Assembly: GCF_020532555.1 (NCBI RefSeq)
Contig: NZ_JAJBBR010000012.1
Location: forward strand, 122,091-186,090
Source: Microvirga lenta
GTDB lineage: Bacteria > Pseudomonadota > Alphaproteobacteria > Rhizobiales > Beijerinckiaceae
DNA: 64,000 nucleotides
Direction: 5' to 3'
The translations under genes were made by a program, and so were the position numbers. This document shows, in pieces, positions 47,037-56,650 of the stretch. Each line of letters opens with the position of its first letter. Within the stretch, counting starts at the first letter, position 1. The notes below the pieces were generated by a model, which saw only the letters and a program-made list of their open reading frames with translations, was not told where the DNA came from and ran no database searches.

Positions 47037-47543
47037 TCAGAGATCCTTCTCGAACCGGTACTCGACGGATCCCGAAATGTCGCCGAGGTCCCGCTGACCG
47101 TCGACCTTCACATAGCCGAGGCGCTGGTACAGGCGGTGGGCATTGGTGAAGCGCGTGTCGGACCAGAAGAAGATGCGGATCGCGCCCTTCTCCCTGGCGA
47201 AGCTTTCCACCTTGCGCACGAGGGAGGCGCCGAGGCCCCGGCCGCGCTGGTCGGGGCGGACGTAGAGCCGGTGCAGCTCCGCCGCCCCCTCCTCAGGAAA
47301 GTCGACGGCCACGCAGGCGCAGACGCGGCCGCGCTCGTCGTCCACGACCCAGAAGGCCCCGCCCTTGCGGTCGAAGGAGGAGCCGGGCGCGCGCAGGTCC
47401 GGCAGGTCGTCGTGCGGATCGACGAAGCAGCCGGGATACTCGGCGAAGCACAGGGACAGGAGCCCGAAGAGATCCTGCGCATCGGCGTCGGCGGCCGGGC
47501 GCAGGCCGGCGATCCCATCGGCCCGCGAGAGCACGTCCGTCAT
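47037..47543 (-). CDS. GNAT family N-acetyltransferase
   Basis: A 168-residue GNAT protein with SFDRKGGAFWVVDDERGRVC, VDFPEEGAAELHRLYVRPDQ and RGRGLGASLVRKVESFAREK, the acetyl-CoA site, then FFWSDTRFTNAHRLYQRLGY. An in-frame GTG at 47549 would overlap the gatB stop by four; the ATG at 47543 is used here and the choice is not firm. It follows gatB directly and may be transcribed with it. Substrate unknown. Confidence 0.87.
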   Translation of the reverse strand: MTDVLSRADGIAGLRPAADADAQDLFGLLSLCFAEYPGCFVDPHDDLPDLRAPGSSFDRKGGAFWVVDDERGRVCACVAVDFPEEGAAELHRLYVRPDQRGRGLGASLVRKVESFAREKGAIRIFFWSDTRFTNAHRLYQRLGYVKVDGQRDLGDISGSVEYRFEKDL

Positions 47544-47545
47544 GG

Positions 47546-49021
47546 TCACTCGATCCCGAGCTTGGACTTGAGCAGTTCGTTCACCGCCTGCGGATTGGCC
47601 TTGCCGCCGGTCTGCTTCATGACCTGGCCGACGAACCAGCCGAGCAGGGTCGGCTTGGCCTTGGCCTGCTCCACCTTTTCGGGATTGGCCGCGATCACCT
47701 CGTCGACCGCCTTCTCGATGGCGCCCGTATCCGTGACCTGCTTCATGCCGCGGGTCTCGACGATCTCGCGCGGGTCCCCGCCCTCGGTGAAGACGATCTC
47801 GAACAGGTCCTTGGCGATCTTGCCGGAGATGACGTTCTCGCCGATGAGGTCGATGATCGTCCCGAGCTGGGCGGCGGAAACCGGCGAGGAGCCGATGTCC
47901 TTGCCCTCCTTGTTGAGGCGCCCGAACAGCTCGTTGATGATCCAGTTGGCGGCGGCCTTGCCGTCGCGGCCGCGGGCGACCTCTTCGAAGAAGTCGGCCG
48001 AGGAGCGCTCGGCCACCAGGACGCTGGCGTCGTAGGCCGAGAGACCGTAATCGCCCATGAACCGGGCCTTCTTGGCGTCAGGCAGCTCCGGCAGGTGCTG
48101 CGCGAGTTCGTCCACGTAGGCCTGGTCGAATTCGAGCGGCAGCAGATCCGGATCGGGGAAGTAGCGGTAGTCGTGCGCCTCTTCCTTGGAGCGCATGGAG
48201 CGGGTCTCGCCCTTGCCCGGATCGAACAGGCGGGTCTCCTGCTCGATCACGCCGCCATCCTCGATGATGCCGATCTGGCGGCGCGCCTCGACCTCGATGG
48301 CCTGGCCGATGAAGCGGATCGAGTTGACGTTCTTGATCTCGCAGCGGGTTCCGAACTCCTCGCCCGGGCGGCGCACCGACACGTTCACGTCGGCGCGCAG
48401 GTTGCCCTTGTCCATGTCGCCGTCGCAGGTGCCGAGATAGCGCAGGATCGTGCGCAGCTTGGTCACGTAGGCGCGGGCCTCGTCGGCGGAGCGCAGGTCG
48501 GGCTTGGACACGATCTCCATGAGGGCCACGCCCGACCGGTTGAGGTCGACGAAGCTCAGGGTCGGGTGCAGGTCGTGGATCGACTTGCCGGCGTCCTGCT
48601 CCAGGTGCAGGCGTTCGATCCGCACCGTGATCGTCTCGCCGGTCTCGGGCACGTCCACGATCACCTCGCCCTCGCCCACGATGGGGCTCTTGTACTGGCT
48701 GATCTGGTAGCCCTGCGGCAGGTCCGGATAGAAATAGTTCTTCCGGTCGAAGGTGCTCCGGAGGTTGATCTGCGCCTTGAGCCCGAGCCCCGTGCGGATG
48801 GCCTGGCGCACGCATTCCTCGTTGATCACGGGCAGCATGCCGGGCATGGCCGCGTCGACCAGGGAGACGTGGCTGTTCGGGTCGCCGCCGAAGGCGGTCG
48901 AGGCCCCGGAAAACAGCTTCGCCTGGCTCGTCACCTGGGCATGGATTTCCATGCCGATGACGATTTCCCAATCGCCTGTCGCGCCTTTGATGAGTTTCTT
49001 GGGATTGACCGGAGCGTTCAT
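47546..49021 (-). CDS. gatB: Aspartyl/glutamyl-tRNA(Asn/Gln) amidotransferase subunit B
   Basis: GatB is the kinase-like subunit of GatCAB, which converts mischarged Asp-tRNA(Asn) or Glu-tRNA(Gln) to the correct amide. The 491-residue protein has the N-terminal [27 protein letters not shown]-like [19 protein letters not shown], the kinase-fold [20 protein letters not shown], and a C-terminal helical YqeY-like domain (LKSKLGIE at the end). gatC and gatA lie 1.5-3.5 kb to the right on the same strand with three genes between. Confidence 0.96.
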   Translation of the reverse strand: MNAPVNPKKLIKGATGDWEIVIGMEIHAQVTSQAKLFSGASTAFGGDPNSHVSLVDAAMPGMLPVINEECVRQAIRTGLGLKAQINLRSTFDRKNYFYPDLPQGYQISQYKSPIVGEGEVIVDVPETGETITVRIERLHLEQDAGKSIHDLHPTLSFVDLNRSGVALMEIVSKPDLRSADEARAYVTKLRTILRYLGTCDGDMDKGNLRADVNVSVRRPGEEFGTRCEIKNVNSIRFIGQAIEVEARRQIGIIEDGGVIEQETRLFDPGKGETRSMRSKEEAHDYRYFPDPDLLPLEFDQAYVDELAQHLPELPDAKKARFMGDYGLSAYDASVLVAERSSADFFEEVARGRDGKAAANWIINELFGRLNKEGKDIGSSPVSAAQLGTIIDLIGENVISGKIAKDLFEIVFTEGGDPREIVETRGMKQVTDTGAIEKAVDEVIAANPEKVEQAKAKPTLLGWFVGQVMKQTGGKANPQAVNELLKSKLGIE

Positions 49022-49097
49022 GACGTCTCGCGCCTTTGTATCTCTACGTTTCCTGCCCGGAGTAAGAGCCAGAGGGTGTCCCGGTCAACCCCTTTTG

Positions 49098-49119
49098 AAT
49101 CTGAACATCCGTTCAGATT
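49098..49119. promoter_or_regulatory. Perfect 9-bp dyad, candidate repressor operator
   Basis: AATCTGAAC, four bases, GTTCAGATT: perfect 9-bp arms centred 88 bases upstream of gatB and 138 before the next plus-strand gene. TGAAC..GTTCA dyads are typical operators of TetR-type repressors. No such regulator gene is adjacent in the window. It could equally be a small hairpin in the gatB leader. Confidence 0.5.
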
Positions 49120-49187
49120 AACGGAGGCCTCGTTAAGAAGATTTATCATTTATGCACAGGCATTTACAATAATTGCCAAGCTGGGAT

Positions 49188-49212
49188 GAAACCGCATCCG
49201 CTATTGGGCGTT
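49188..49212 (+). promoter_or_regulatory. Weak EcfG-like promoter candidate
   Basis: GAAAC, 16 bases, then CGTT: one mismatch in the -35 (consensus GGAAC) and a full match in the -10 (CGTT) of the alphaproteobacterial general-stress sigma factor. It lies 33 bases before the start of the downstream gene. Confidence 0.35.
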
Positions 49213-49244
49213 GAACGGGAGGTAAAACGGTCAAGGAGTTTAAA

Positions 49245-49565
49245 ATGGCTACGGATCCCATGGATCGCGAACCCAACGTCTACAATCGCGAAACCAATGT
49301 GTACGAGACCGAGAAACGCGGCTCGAACACACTTGCTTACCTGATCGGCGGTCTTGTTATCGCTCTCGGCCTGCTGGCCTTCCTGTTCTACGATGGCGGC
49401 GACCGTGAAGTGACCACGACCGGAAGCACCGGAACGGAAGTGGAGTCCACCACGGGCACGACGACCGCCCCGGTGGCGCCGGCCACCCCGACCGCGCCTG
49501 CTCCGGCGGCACCGGCCGCTCCGGCTGCCCCGGCCGCCCCGGTCACCCCTGCCCCGCAGCAGTAA
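49245..49565 (+). CDS. Small single-helix membrane protein with Ala/Pro/Thr-rich tail
   Basis: A 106-residue protein. The N-terminal part is polar with a repeat (REPNVYNRETNVYETEKR), then one helix (TLAYLIGGLVIALGLLAFLF), then an acidic stretch DGGDREVTT, a Thr-rich segment and a tail of Ala-Pro repeats (APAAPAAPAAPVTPAPQQ). The tail should be periplasmic. I know of no assigned function. AAGGAG lies before the ATG, and a possible operator and an EcfG-like site lie upstream. Confidence 0.78.
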   Translation: MATDPMDREPNVYNRETNVYETEKRGSNTLAYLIGGLVIALGLLAFLFYDGGDREVTTTGSTGTEVESTTGTTTAPVAPATPTAPAPAAPAAPAAPAAPVTPAPQQ

Positions 49566-49598
49566 GTTTGCGTCACGCGTAAAAAGAGTATGTGTTTC

Positions 49599-49626
49599 AT
49601 GGGCCCGGCCTCATGGTCGGGCCCAT
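49599..49626 (+). terminator. Terminator hairpin
   Basis: ATGGGCCCG and CGGGCCCAT form a 9-bp stem, extended by G-U pairs, with TTTCC following. It lies 34 bases after the small membrane-protein stop on the plus strand. Confidence 0.75.
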
Positions 49627-49705
49627 TTCCCGTTCCGCATCATGCGCGCTGTCCTCTCGCCACGCTCAGGTCACGGCCGAAGCATCCGCGCAGCGAGGCG
49701 GGGCC

Positions 49706-49730
49706 GGAACCAAGCGGAGGCCTCGTCATT
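49706..49730 (+). promoter_or_regulatory. Weak EcfG-like promoter candidate
   Basis: GGAAC, 16 bases, then CATT; the -35 is perfect and the -10 differs by one base from CGTT. It lies 46 bases before the next gene. Confidence 0.35.
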
Positions 49731-49775
49731 ACGCCAAGGCAGACCACAGCTGAGCCGTAAGTCAGGAGCCCCGCA

Positions 49776-50288
49776 ATGGCAGACAAGGCAACCTTCACCC
49801 CCGAGGAGTGGACGCGCATCGCCGCAAGTCCGATCGTCGTGAGCATGGCGATCACGGCGGCGGATCCGGGCGGAGTGTGGAGCCTGCTGAAGGAATCGAT
49901 GGCCGGCGGCTGGGCCCTTCTGGAAGCGAAGCAGGATGCTCACGCCAATCCCCTCGTGAAGGCGGTGGCGGACGACATCGCCGACCCGGCCACGCGGGAC
50001 GCGGTGCGCGACTCGTTCCAGAACCGGTTCAAGAACAGCCAGTTCACGGATGTGAAGAGCAAGGCCGTAGAGGAATTACGCGCCGTCTCCCGCATCCTCG
50101 ACAGCAAGGCGCCTGAGGACGCGGCGGCGTTCAAGGCATGGCTGCGCGAAGTCGGGAGAAAAGCGGCGGAGGCCGGCCAGGAAGGCGGCTTCCTGGGCTT
50201 CGGCGGCGTCGCCGTCAGCGATGCCGAGAAGGCGACGCTGGCCGAGATCTCGAACGCTCTCGATGCGCCGGGCGCGGCCCCGGTCTGA
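49776..50288 (+). CDS. Conserved-looking soluble protein of unknown function
   Basis: A 170-residue cytoplasmic protein, mostly helical. Notable stretches are EEWTRIAASPIVVSMAITAA, then KSKAVEELRAVSRILDSKAP and AFKAWLREVGRKAAEAGQEG, followed by GFLGFGGVAVSDAEKATLAE near the end. The last segment looks like a conserved loop and helix. I cannot name the family. A possible EcfG-type promoter precedes it, and it converges tightly with the next small membrane-protein gene (four bases). Confidence 0.78.
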   Translation: MADKATFTPEEWTRIAASPIVVSMAITAADPGGVWSLLKESMAGGWALLEAKQDAHANPLVKAVADDIADPATRDAVRDSFQNRFKNSQFTDVKSKAVEELRAVSRILDSKAPEDAAAFKAWLREVGRKAAEAGQEGGFLGFGGVAVSDAEKATLAEISNALDAPGAAPV

Positions 50289-50292
50289 CCGG

Positions 50293-50586
50293 CTAGCGGC
50301 GAGAGATCCGCCTTGCGGCATAGGCCCCGCCCGCCCAGAGAAGGGCCGCGACGACCCGGACCGGGAACAGGGTCGGCATGTCCGCCCGGACCGGGGCGAT
50401 CCACGGCAGGCCGAGGCTGGCGATGAGCCAGGACACCAGAACGGAGCTGGCCAGGGCTGCCAGCGCCGCGATGAACACCTTGCCGACCTGATCGGCCTTC
50501 CAGCCGAGCCAGACGGCGACCAGGATCAGGACCGGATCGAAGGCGGCGGAGATCCAGACCGAGAGCGGGACGCTGGGCGTCTCCAC
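50293..50586 (-). CDS. Small integral membrane protein of unknown function
   Basis: A 97-residue protein with three predicted helices (about 11-30, 38-58 and 72-90): SVWISAAFDPVLILVAVWLG, AALAALASSVLVSWLIASLG and VRVVAALLWAGGAYAARRIS. Starts METPSVPLS one base after the gatA stop, so it is probably co-transcribed with gatC-gatA. I do not recognise it. Confidence 0.75.
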   Translation of the reverse strand: METPSVPLSVWISAAFDPVLILVAVWLGWKADQVGKVFIAALAALASSVLVSWLIASLGLPWIAPVRADMPTLFPVRVVAALLWAGGAYAARRISRR

Positions 50587-50587
50587 C

Positions 50588-52102
50588 TCAGGCCCACCAC
50601 GGTTGCGGCAGCGAGACCCGGCCCGCGGCGTCCTCGATCACCTGACCGGCCGCGAAAAGGGTTTCCTCGTCGAAGGCGCGGCCGATGAGCTGGAGGCCCA
50701 GCGGCAGGCCCTGGGCGTCGAGGCCGGCCGGAACCGCGATGCCCGGCAGGCCCGCCATGTTCACGGTCACGGTGAAGATGTCGTTCAGGTACATCTCCAC
50801 CGGGTCGTCCGAGCCCTTCTCCCCGATGCCGAAGGCGGCGGACGGGGTGGCGGGGGTCAGGATGGCGTGGACGCCCTGCGCATAGACCTCCTCGAAGTCC
50901 CGCTTGATGAGGGTGCGGATCTTCTGGGCGCGTACGTAATAGGCGTCGTAATAGCCGGCCGAGAGCACATAGGTGCCGATCATGATGCGGCGCTTGACCT
51001 CGCGGCCGAAGCCGGCGGCGCGGGTCCTCTCGTAGAGGTCGAGGATGTCCTTGCCGTTCTCGCGCAGGCCGTAGCGCACGCCGTCATAGCGGGCGAGGTT
51101 CGAGGAAGCCTCGGCCGGCGCCACGATATAATAGGCCGGCAGCGCATATCTGGTGTGCGGCAGCGAAACCTCGACGATCTCCGCGCCGGCGGCGCGCAGC
51201 CATTCGGTGCCCTGGTGCCAGAGCTTCTCGATCTCGGCCGACATGCCGTCGATCCGGTATTCCTTCGGAATGCCGATCTTCAGGCCCTTCACGCCGCGGG
51301 AGACCGCAGCCTCGAAATCGGGCACGGGCAGGTCGGCGCAGGTGGTGTCCTTCGGGTCGGCGCCGGACATGGAGCGGAGCATGATGGCGGAATCGCGCAC
51401 CGTGCGGGTGATCGGCCCGGCCTGGTCGAGGGACGAGGCGAAGGCCACCGTGCCCCAGCGCGAGACGCGGCCGTAGGTCGGCTTGATGCCGACCGTGCCC
51501 GTGAAGGCCGCAGGCTGGCGGATGGAGCCGCCCGTGTCGGTTGCGGTGGCGCCCAGGCACAGGCGAGCCGCGACGGCCGCCGCCGAGCCGCCCGAGGAGC
51601 CGCCCGGCACGAGATGGGTACCCTCGACGGCGCCCGAGACACCGGCCGACACGTTCGAGCCCTCGCGCCGCCAGGGCGACACCACCGGCCCGAAGGCGCT
51701 GGTCTCGTTGGAGGAACCCATGGCGAACTCGTCCATGTTGAGCTTGCCGAGCATCACGGCGCCGTCGTCCCAGAGATTGCGGGTGACGGTGGATTCGTAA
51801 GGAGGAGTGAAGTTGCCGAGGATCTTGGAGCCGGCGGTCGAGACCACGCCCTCGGTGCAGAACAGATCCTTGACGCCGAGCGGGATGCCCTCCAGCGCCC
51901 GGGCCTCTCCTCTCGCGATCTTCTCGTCGGAGGCCTTCGCCATGGCGAGCGCCTTCTCGGGCGTCTCGAGCACATAGGCGTTGAGCGCCCTCGCCTTCTC
52001 GATGGCGTCGACATGGGCCTTCGCCAGCTCCGTCGCGGAGAAGGACTTGGCCTTCAGGCCGTCGCGGGCCTCGGCAATGGTGAGATGGGTCAGTTCGGTC
52101 AC
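50588..52102 (-). CDS. gatA: Aspartyl/glutamyl-tRNA(Asn/Gln) amidotransferase subunit A
   Basis: GatA is the glutaminase subunit of GatCAB and supplies ammonia by hydrolysing glutamine. The 504-residue amidase has [20 protein letters not shown] with the catalytic Lys near residue 75, then the Ser-Ser region [20 protein letters not shown] and [20 protein letters not shown]. Start: the GTG at 52102 fits [20 protein letters not shown]; a longer open frame above is not coding. gatC is 112 bases upstream. Confidence 0.96.
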   Translation of the reverse strand: MTELTHLTIAEARDGLKAKSFSATELAKAHVDAIEKARALNAYVLETPEKALAMAKASDEKIARGEARALEGIPLGVKDLFCTEGVVSTAGSKILGNFTPPYESTVTRNLWDDGAVMLGKLNMDEFAMGSSNETSAFGPVVSPWRREGSNVSAGVSGAVEGTHLVPGGSSGGSAAAVAARLCLGATATDTGGSIRQPAAFTGTVGIKPTYGRVSRWGTVAFASSLDQAGPITRTVRDSAIMLRSMSGADPKDTTCADLPVPDFEAAVSRGVKGLKIGIPKEYRIDGMSAEIEKLWHQGTEWLRAAGAEIVEVSLPHTRYALPAYYIVAPAEASSNLARYDGVRYGLRENGKDILDLYERTRAAGFGREVKRRIMIGTYVLSAGYYDAYYVRAQKIRTLIKRDFEEVYAQGVHAILTPATPSAAFGIGEKGSDDPVEMYLNDIFTVTVNMAGLPGIAVPAGLDAQGLPLGLQLIGRAFDEETLFAAGQVIEDAAGRVSLPQPWWA

Positions 52103-52214
52103 GGTAGCATCCTGGTCATCCCGGACGCTGCAGCGCTGCGCTCCGGGATCGTCTGGAAAGAATTCTGTTTGTCGCGATCCCGGCCCCGCGCCGACGCGCC
52201 GGCCGGGATGGCCT

Positions 52215-52502
52215 TTACTCGACCACCTTCGGCACCAGGAAGAAATTGTCCTCCGTGGCGGGGGCATTCATGACGATCTTGTCCGGATAGCCGCCGTCCG
52301 TCACGCCGTCCTGGCGCTTCTTCATGGTCATGGGGGTGACCGAGGTCATCGGCTCGATCCCGTCCACGTTCACCTCGTTGAGTTGCTCGACGAAGGAGAG
52401 GATGGCGTTGAGCTCGCCCTGGAGGTGCGGCACCTCCTCGTCCGTCACTGCGATGCGCGCCAGATGCGCGATGCGCCGAACCGTTTTCTGATCGACCGAC
52501 AT
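52215..52502 (-). CDS. gatC: Aspartyl/glutamyl-tRNA(Asn/Gln) amidotransferase subunit C
   Basis: GatC is the small tie between GatA and GatB. The 95-residue protein has [20 protein letters not shown] at the start and [20 protein letters not shown] in the middle, then [20 protein letters not shown], which matches the family. It precedes gatA; the pair is separate from gatB. Confidence 0.94.
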   Translation of the reverse strand: MSVDQKTVRRIAHLARIAVTDEEVPHLQGELNAILSFVEQLNEVNVDGIEPMTSVTPMTMKKRQDGVTDGGYPDKIVMNAPATEDNFFLVPKVVE

Positions 52503-52592
52503 GAATGGCCAAACCCCTTGATGCAGTTGGGCGGGCTATAACACCCGCCCGCCAAGGGGTGCAACGGCGGATGTGGGGCGGGGCACACGCCC

Positions 52593-52732
52593 GTCATTCC
52601 TGGGTGCACCGCAGGTGCGAGCCCGGAACCCATAAACACCGGTATTTCAGGAAGAGGCGATCAGCGTCCCGTCCCATCCTGCACCATCAGCGGTTATGGG
52701 TTCCGGGCTCCGCTACGCGGCCCCGGAATGAC
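52593..52732. repeat. Repeat family C, copy 2
   Basis: The second 140-base copy of the element at 29945-30084. The right end (CGGTTATGGGTTCCGGGCTC through GGCCCCGGAATGAC) is almost identical; the left end and centre have diverged. It lies between gatC and the UPF0173 gene, 12 bases beyond the latter's stop. Confidence 0.9.
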
Positions 52733-52744
52733 GGTGGGGGCGCC

Positions 52745-53446
52745 CTACACCCTCACCCCCACCGTCTTGTGCGGCACCACGACCTGGACGCCCTTGCCGT
52801 CCAGGGCGGCGACGAACTTGTCCGCATTGGGCTCGACCATGGGGAAGGAGCCGTAGTGGCAGGGGATGACGGCCTTGGCGCTGCCGAAATACCGCTCGAC
52901 GGCCAGCGCCGCCACCTCGGGCCCCATGGTGAACCGGTCGCCGATGGGGACCATGATCACGTCCGGCTTATGGATCTCGGCGATCAGCGCCATGTCGCCG
53001 AAAATATCCGTATCGCCCATGTGATAGACCGTGGGCTCGCCCGGCGCCTTCACAATCACGCCGTTGGCACTTCCCAAGGGATAGTTCACGCCCATTTCCA
53101 CGAGACCGGCCGAGTGATCCGCCCGCACCATGGTGACGGTGAAGCCGCCCTGGTCCGTCGTGCCGCCGGTATTCATGGGGTCGAAGTTCTCGACCCCCTG
53201 GGAGGCGAGATACATGAGAAGATCGAAATTCGTGACGACCTTGGCGCCCGTCGCCTTCGCGATCTCGACCGTGTCGCCCACATGATCCCCGTGGCCATGG
53301 GTGACGAGAATGTGCGTCACGCCCTCGGACACCGCGTCCCGGTCGCCCTCGAAGGCGGGATTGCCGGTGAAGAACGGGTCGATGAGCACGACCTTGTCGG
53401 CGAAGTCGAGCCGGAAGGCGGAATGGCCAAGCCAAGTGATCTTCAT
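52745..53446 (-). CDS. UPF0173 metal-dependent hydrolase
   Basis: A 233-residue metallo-beta-lactamase-fold protein. [20 protein letters not shown] begins the fold, [20 protein letters not shown] carries HxHxDH, and [20 protein letters not shown] and [20 protein letters not shown] give the other metal ligands. The family is widespread with no firm substrate. It is divergent from the ABC transporter over a 124-base gap and in many relatives lies near ruvX and gatCAB, as here. Confidence 0.94.
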   Translation of the reverse strand: MKITWLGHSAFRLDFADKVVLIDPFFTGNPAFEGDRDAVSEGVTHILVTHGHGDHVGDTVEIAKATGAKVVTNFDLLMYLASQGVENFDPMNTGGTTDQGGFTVTMVRADHSAGLVEMGVNYPLGSANGVIVKAPGEPTVYHMGDTDIFGDMALIAEIHKPDVIMVPIGDRFTMGPEVAALAVERYFGSAKAVIPCHYGSFPMVEPNADKFVAALDGKGVQVVVPHKTVGVRV

Positions 53447-53570
53447 GGCAAATCCTCAGTTTCAGCAGTGTGGAGATGGAGCATGTTCGCAGCCCGACCA
53501 TGTTTCAGAGGAACAAAAGCCGGGACGAGGGTTTTATCAAGCTAAGCAATAAACATGCAGGAGGAAAGTC

Positions 53571-54839
53571 ATGCCCCGATACCTGACTCGTCTTGCCGCC
53601 GCCGCCGGATTGCTGCTCTCGACGGGCGTCGGCGCCTGGGCGGTGGAAATCTCCATTTCCTGCAGCGCCCTCGGGAAGGAATACGAGGTCTGCAAGGAAG
53701 GGGTGGATGCCTGGGCGCAGAAGACCGGCAACACCGTCAAGATCGTCTCGACGCCGAACTCCGCCACCGAGCGCCTCGCCCTCTACCAGCAGCTCCTCGC
53801 GGCCGGAGCCGGCGATATCGACGTCTTCCAGATCGACGTGGTCTGGACCGGCATCCTCGGCGAGCACTTCCAGGACCTGACGCCCAAGACCCAGGGCGTT
53901 CTCGAGCAGCATCTCCCGGCCATGGTCGATATCAGCCGCGTGGACGGCAAGATCGTCGCCATGCCCTGGTTCGCCGATGCGGGGCTCCTCTATTACCGTC
54001 AGGACCTCCTGGAGAAGTATAACCGCAAGGTGCCCCAGACCTGGGCCGAGCTGACGGAGACCGCCCGCATCATCCAGGAGGGCGAGCGCAAGGCCGGCAA
54101 CAACGATTTCTGGGGTTACGTCTGGCAGGGCCGCGCCTATGAGGGCCTCACCACCAACGCCCTCGAATGGATCGCCTCGAACAACGGCGGCACGATCGTG
54201 AACGCCACCGGCGAGGTCACGATCGAGAACCCGAATGCGGCCGAAGCCTTGAAGACCGCCGCCGGCTGGGTCGGCACGATCACGCCGGAAGGCGTCCTCA
54301 ACTACACGGAAGAGGAATCCCGCGGCGTGTTCCAGGCCGGCAACGCCGCCTTCATGCGCAACTGGCCCTATGCCTGGGCGCTTGCGCAGGGCGACGACAG
54401 CACCATCAAGGGCAAGGTCGGAGTCGCCCCGCTCCCGAAAGGCGGCGCCGACGGACGCCACGCGGGCACTCTCGGCGGCCAGCTTCTCGCGGTCTCCAAG
54501 TATTCCAAGAATGCCGAGGCCGCGACCGACCTCGTGATGTATCTGACGAACCGGGACGAGCAGAAGCGCCGCGCCGTCGAGGGATCCTTCAACCCGACCA
54601 TCCTGACCCTTTACGAGGACGCGGACGTCACCAAGGCGAGCCCGTTCATCGGCAACCTTCGGGATGTGTTCGCGAATGCGGTGACCCGCCCCTCCGGCGT
54701 CACGGGCGACAACTACAACAAGGTCTCGACCGAATTCTTCAATGCGGTGCACCAGGTCCTCTCCAAGCGCTCCGAGCCGGAGCAGGCGCTTCAGCGCCTC
54801 GACCGCGACCTGAAGCGGATCAAGCGCAACGGCTGGTAA
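53571..54839 (+). CDS. Sugar-binding protein of an ABC transporter (family 1)
   Basis: A 422-residue periplasmic solute-binding protein for a sugar, perhaps trehalose or an alpha-glucoside. Signal peptide MPRYLTRLAAAAGLLLSTGV with cleavage near AWA, then SISCSALGKEYEVCKEGVDA, LYQQLLAAGAGDIDVFQIDV and VTIENPNAAEALKTAAGWVG. Order (binding protein, two permeases, ATPase) resembles ThuEFGK of rhizobia. AGGAGG precedes the ATG. A GGAAC-N15-GGTT sequence at 53511-53534 is a poor EcfG-like match. Confidence 0.88.
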   Translation: MPRYLTRLAAAAGLLLSTGVGAWAVEISISCSALGKEYEVCKEGVDAWAQKTGNTVKIVSTPNSATERLALYQQLLAAGAGDIDVFQIDVVWTGILGEHFQDLTPKTQGVLEQHLPAMVDISRVDGKIVAMPWFADAGLLYYRQDLLEKYNRKVPQTWAELTETARIIQEGERKAGNNDFWGYVWQGRAYEGLTTNALEWIASNNGGTIVNATGEVTIENPNAAEALKTAAGWVGTITPEGVLNYTEEESRGVFQAGNAAFMRNWPYAWALAQGDDSTIKGKVGVAPLPKGGADGRHAGTLGGQLLAVSKYSKNAEAATDLVMYLTNRDEQKRRAVEGSFNPTILTLYEDADVTKASPFIGNLRDVFANAVTRPSGVTGDNYNKVSTEFFNAVHQVLSKRSEPEQALQRLDRDLKRIKRNGW

Positions 54840-54840
54840 C

Positions 54841-55812
54841 ATGACCGAGGCCGCAGCCACCGGCACCCCCTCCGCGTATGCATCCATACGCGGAGGATCG
54901 TCGGCCCTGACGCGAACCCGGGTCAGGGCCGCATGGACCTTCATCGCACCCACCCTGATCGTCCTCGCCCTCGTGGCCGGATGGCCCCTCGCCCGGACGA
55001 TCTGGTTCAGCCTCACGGATGCGGACCTCAACAACCTCGGCGACTACACCTTCATCGGCTTCGAGAACTATCTCGCCAATTACGACGGCGAATGGTTCGG
55101 GCTCCTCACGGATCCCGACTGGTGGCTCTCGGTCTGGAACACCGTATGGTTCGCCCTCGTCTCGGTCTCCATCGAAACCGTGCTCGGCACCATCGTGGCG
55201 CTGATCCTCAATGCCGCCTTTCCAGGGCGGGGCGTCATGCGCGCCATCATCCTGATCCCCTGGGCGATCCCGACCGTGGTCTCCGCGAAAATGTGGAACT
55301 GGATGCTTCACGACCAGTTCGGCGTCATCAACGACATGCTCCTGCGCCTCGGGCTGATCGCGGCGCCGATCACCTGGACGGCCAATCCCGTCACGGCCCT
55401 CTGGACGGTGGTGATGGTGGACGTCTGGAAGACGACGCCCTTCATGGCGCTCCTGATCCTGGCGGCCCTGCAGATGCTGCCGCAGGACATCTACGAGGCG
55501 GCGAAAGTGGACGGGGTGCACCCGGTCCGCGTCTTCTTCCGCGTGACGCTGCCGCTGATCAAGCCGGCCCTGCTCGTCGCAGTGATCTTCCGCACCCTCG
55601 ACGCCCTGCGGGTCTTCGACCTCATCTACGTGCTGACCGCTAATTCCCGGGACACGATGTCCATGTCCGTCTTCGCGCGCCAGCAATTGGTGGATTTCCA
55701 GGAGGTCGGGCTCGGCTCCGCGGCCTCCACCCTCATCTTCCTCATCATCGCCCTGCTGGTCGTCATCACCATGGCGGCCGGACGGGTCAGGCTCGGAGGG
55801 GATTCGCGATGA
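54841..55812 (+). CDS. ABC sugar permease, first subunit (MalF type)
   Basis: A 323-residue inner-membrane permease with about six helices. Coupling motif EAAKVDGVHPVRVFFRVTLP (EAA loop) lies near residue 220. The N-terminal 20 residues are polar (MTEAAATGTPSAYASIRGGS) and are encoded across a strong hairpin (54869-54896). The ATG comes one base after the binding-protein stop and has no clear ribosome binding site, so translation is probably coupled. The next permease overlaps by four bases. Confidence 0.88.
   Translation: MTEAAATGTPSAYASIRGGSSALTRTRVRAAWTFIAPTLIVLALVAGWPLARTIWFSLTDADLNNLGDYTFIGFENYLANYDGEWFGLLTDPDWWLSVWNTVWFALVSVSIETVLGTIVALILNAAFPGRGVMRAIILIPWAIPTVVSAKMWNWMLHDQFGVINDMLLRLGLIAAPITWTANPVTALWTVVMVDVWKTTPFMALLILAALQMLPQDIYEAAKVDGVHPVRVFFRVTLPLIKPALLVAVIFRTLDALRVFDLIYVLTANSRDTMSMSVFARQQLVDFQEVGLGSAASTLIFLIIALLVVITMAAGRVRLGGDSR
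54869..54896 (+). promoter_or_regulatory. Perfect 12-bp hairpin at the start of the permease gene
   Basis: CCTCCGCGTATG, four bases, CATACGCGGAGG: a perfect 12-bp stem, codons 10-19 of the permease gene, just after the binding-protein stop. Such hairpins after binding-protein genes often lower expression of the membrane subunits by premature 3' end formation or decay blocking. That role here is inferred. Confidence 0.7.
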
Positions 55813-56633
55813 AGACCCTCACCCGCGTCGGGTTCTGGCTTCTCGTTCTCGCCATCGCCCTGTTCTCGCTGTTCCCGTTCTACTACGCCGTGATCTCGTC
55901 CTTCCGGTCGGGCGCGGATCTCTTCACCGTCGCGTATCTGCCGGAGCGGTTCGACCTCTCGAACTATTTCGCCGTGTTCCAGCGCCAACCCTTCGGCCAG
56001 AACATCCTCAACTCCATCGTCGTGGCGGGGGCGGTCGTCGCCCTCTCCCTGGCGCTGGGCATCACGGCGGCCTATGCCTTCGGGCGCATCAGCTTCCGCG
56101 GCCGCTCGCTGCTGCTCCTGACCATTCTCGGCGTCTCCATGTTCCCGCAGGTGGCGGTCCTGTCGGGCATGTTCGAGCTGATCCGGAGCTTCGGCCTCTA
56201 CAACACCCTCCCCGGCCTCATCCTGGCCAACCTGATGCTCACCCTGCCCTTCACGGTGTGGGTGCTCACCACCTTCATGCGCGAGATGCCCAAGGAGATC
56301 GAGGAGGCGGCCTTCGTGGACGGCGCCACGCCCTGGATCGTGGTGCGGCGGGTCTTCCTGCCGCTGATGGCTCCGGCTGCGGTGACGACCGGGCTTCTCG
56401 CCTTCATCGTCTCGTGGAACGAATTCCTGTTCGCCCTCACCTTCACCCTCACCAACGAGCGGCGCACCGTGCCGCCCGCCATCGCCCTCATGACGGGCAG
56501 CACCGCCTATGAGCTGCCCTGGGGCACCATCATGGCGGCCTCCGTGATCGTGACCCTGCCCATCATCGCGCTCGTCCTCGTCTTCCAACGCAAGATCGTC
56601 TCGGGCCTGACGGCCGGCGCGGTCAAGGGCTGA
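55809..56633 (+). CDS. ABC sugar permease, second subunit (MalG type)
   Basis: A 274-residue permease with about six helices. The EAA loop [20 protein letters not shown] lies near residue 165, and [20 protein letters not shown] opens the membrane domain, followed by [13 protein letters not shown] in the periplasmic loop. It overlaps the first permease by four bases (ATGA) and is followed after 17 bases by the ATPase gene. Confidence 0.9.
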   Translation: MKTLTRVGFWLLVLAIALFSLFPFYYAVISSFRSGADLFTVAYLPERFDLSNYFAVFQRQPFGQNILNSIVVAGAVVALSLALGITAAYAFGRISFRGRSLLLLTILGVSMFPQVAVLSGMFELIRSFGLYNTLPGLILANLMLTLPFTVWVLTTFMREMPKEIEEAAFVDGATPWIVVRRVFLPLMAPAAVTTGLLAFIVSWNEFLFALTFTLTNERRTVPPAIALMTGSTAYELPWGTIMAASVIVTLPIIALVLVFQRKIVSGLTAGAVKG

Positions 56634-56650
56634 CCACAGGAGAACCATTC

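Noticed and set aside
52593..52732. Repeat C as an insertion sequence
   Set aside because: It has no open frame for a transposase and is only 140 bases, so at most a non-autonomous element.
53511..53534. EcfG promoter before the sugar-binding protein gene
   Set aside because: The spacer is 15 and the -10 is GGTT, so the match is too weak to call.
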